NCBI GenBank assembly: GCA_023399455.1
Contig: JAEWPN010000092.1
Span: forward strand, 1-5,021
Reading direction: 5' to 3'
Source: Bacillota bacterium
GTDB lineage: Bacteria; Bacillota; Clostridia; Lachnospirales; Lachnospiraceae
Length of the DNA: 5,021 nucleotides
Below are positions 4,571-5,021 of the stretch, in pieces (the stretch's first letter is position 1; every line of letters starts with the position of its first letter). Under the pieces are notes generated by a model. It searched no databases and was not told the DNA's origin. It saw only the letters and a list, made by a program, of their open reading frames with translations. Position numbers and translations under genes: made by a program.

Positions 4571-5020
4571 ATGGATAAGAATATTGGAGAATCCACTGAC
4601 AGTCAAAGCGCTCTCGGGCAAGTCGCAATCCCCTATGTGACCGATCTGCGACAGGAGATCATAAATAACACTCTTTTCTATACCACAAAATGGACCAGCA
4701 GAAATATGCAATTTGCCCTTATATCCGTACCCCCTAATTCCGAAACCGGATTAGATGTACATTATTACTCAGATCAATTTTTCTACGTTGAGAGGGGTGA
4801 TGCTTTGGTCATCATACGCTCCTGCTATGATTGCCCTAACATTCAGTCACAGGTACACGATGGTTACGGGATAATCGTTCCAGGCGGTATGTGGCATAAT
4901 ATTATAAACATTGGCGGCTCAGACTTAAAAATGTTCAGCATCTTTGCTCCGGCTTTACATTCCTACAATACTGTTTTCAGAACAACGCAGGAATGGTTTG
5001 ATTACTATGAATATGATTAA
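4571..5020 (+). CDS. Single-domain cupin protein
   Basis: This complete 149-residue protein has one small beta-barrel cupin domain (about 35-135). The start is ATG 4571, seven bases after AAGGAG (4558-4563); the upstream in-frame ATG 4553 would put that site inside the gene. Cupin motif 1 is GLDVHYYSDQFFYVERG (60-76) and motif 2 is GYGIIVPGGMWHNIIN (98-113). The H-x(3)-DQF form and the closing FSIFAPALH segment (122-130) match a common group of small bacterial cupins with no assigned reaction. Of the usual metal ligands H64 and H109 are present, but the second His of H-x-H is Y66 and the usual Glu position is Q69, so metal binding may be weak or altered. There is no signal peptide. The extra CYDC pair (85-88) lies between the motifs. 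It is divergent from glyA across 200 bp with its own promoter; a binding or sensing role is as likely as catalysis. Confidence 0.85.
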   Translation: MDKNIGESTDSQSALGQVAIPYVTDLRQEIINNTLFYTTKWTSRNMQFALISVPPNSETGLDVHYYSDQFFYVERGDALVIIRSCYDCPNIQSQVHDGYGIIVPGGMWHNIINIGGSDLKMFSIFAPALHSYNTVFRTTQEWFDYYEYD

Positions 5021-5021
5021 T

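Overview
The window looks like chromosomal DNA of a low-G+C Firmicute, most likely a Clostridia/Lachnospiraceae-type anaerobe. The evidence is AT-rich intergenic DNA, strong GGAGG ribosome-binding sites, sigma-A-type promoters, intrinsic terminators, and the gene set: a membrane-anchored GH3 glycosidase, a stand-alone LUD protein, GlyA and a small cupin. This is inference from style and family content; no rRNA or other taxonomic marker is present.

Layout. Positions 1-689 (minus) hold the N-terminal part of a GH3 / NagZ-like beta-N-acetylhexosaminidase cut by the window edge. Positions 690-1375 hold no convincing protein gene but are not empty. The minus strand carries a promoter with two perfect consensus hexamers 17 bp apart (1101-1129). 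About 280 bp downstream lies a hairpin (778-820) that pairs fully only as minus-strand RNA and is followed by a U-rich tract. Together they predict a short transcript of about 330 nt ending before the GH3 gene. Two families of short repeats lie inside it.

Positions 1376-3106 (plus) form a two-gene operon closed by a strong hairpin terminator. The first gene is an unrecognised ASKHA-fold, sugar-kinase-like protein whose motifs appear in circularly permuted order and whose best-placed start codon is AUC. The second is a LUD-domain (lactate-utilisation-type) protein. Positions 3132-4370 (minus, convergent) encode serine hydroxymethyltransferase, GlyA, with all key PLP residues. A 200-bp divergent control region with two palindromes separates glyA from a complete single-domain cupin gene at 4571-5020 (plus).

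How the genes work together. GlyA is one-carbon housekeeping and the GH3 enzyme is cell-surface glycan metabolism; neither has an evident link to its neighbours. The kinase-like/LUD pair is the one real functional unit: it shares a promoter region, has a 24-nt gap and one terminator, but its substrate cannot be read from sequence. The most novel items are the permuted kinase-like protein, its AUC start, and the minus-strand transcript unit in the 690-1375 gap.
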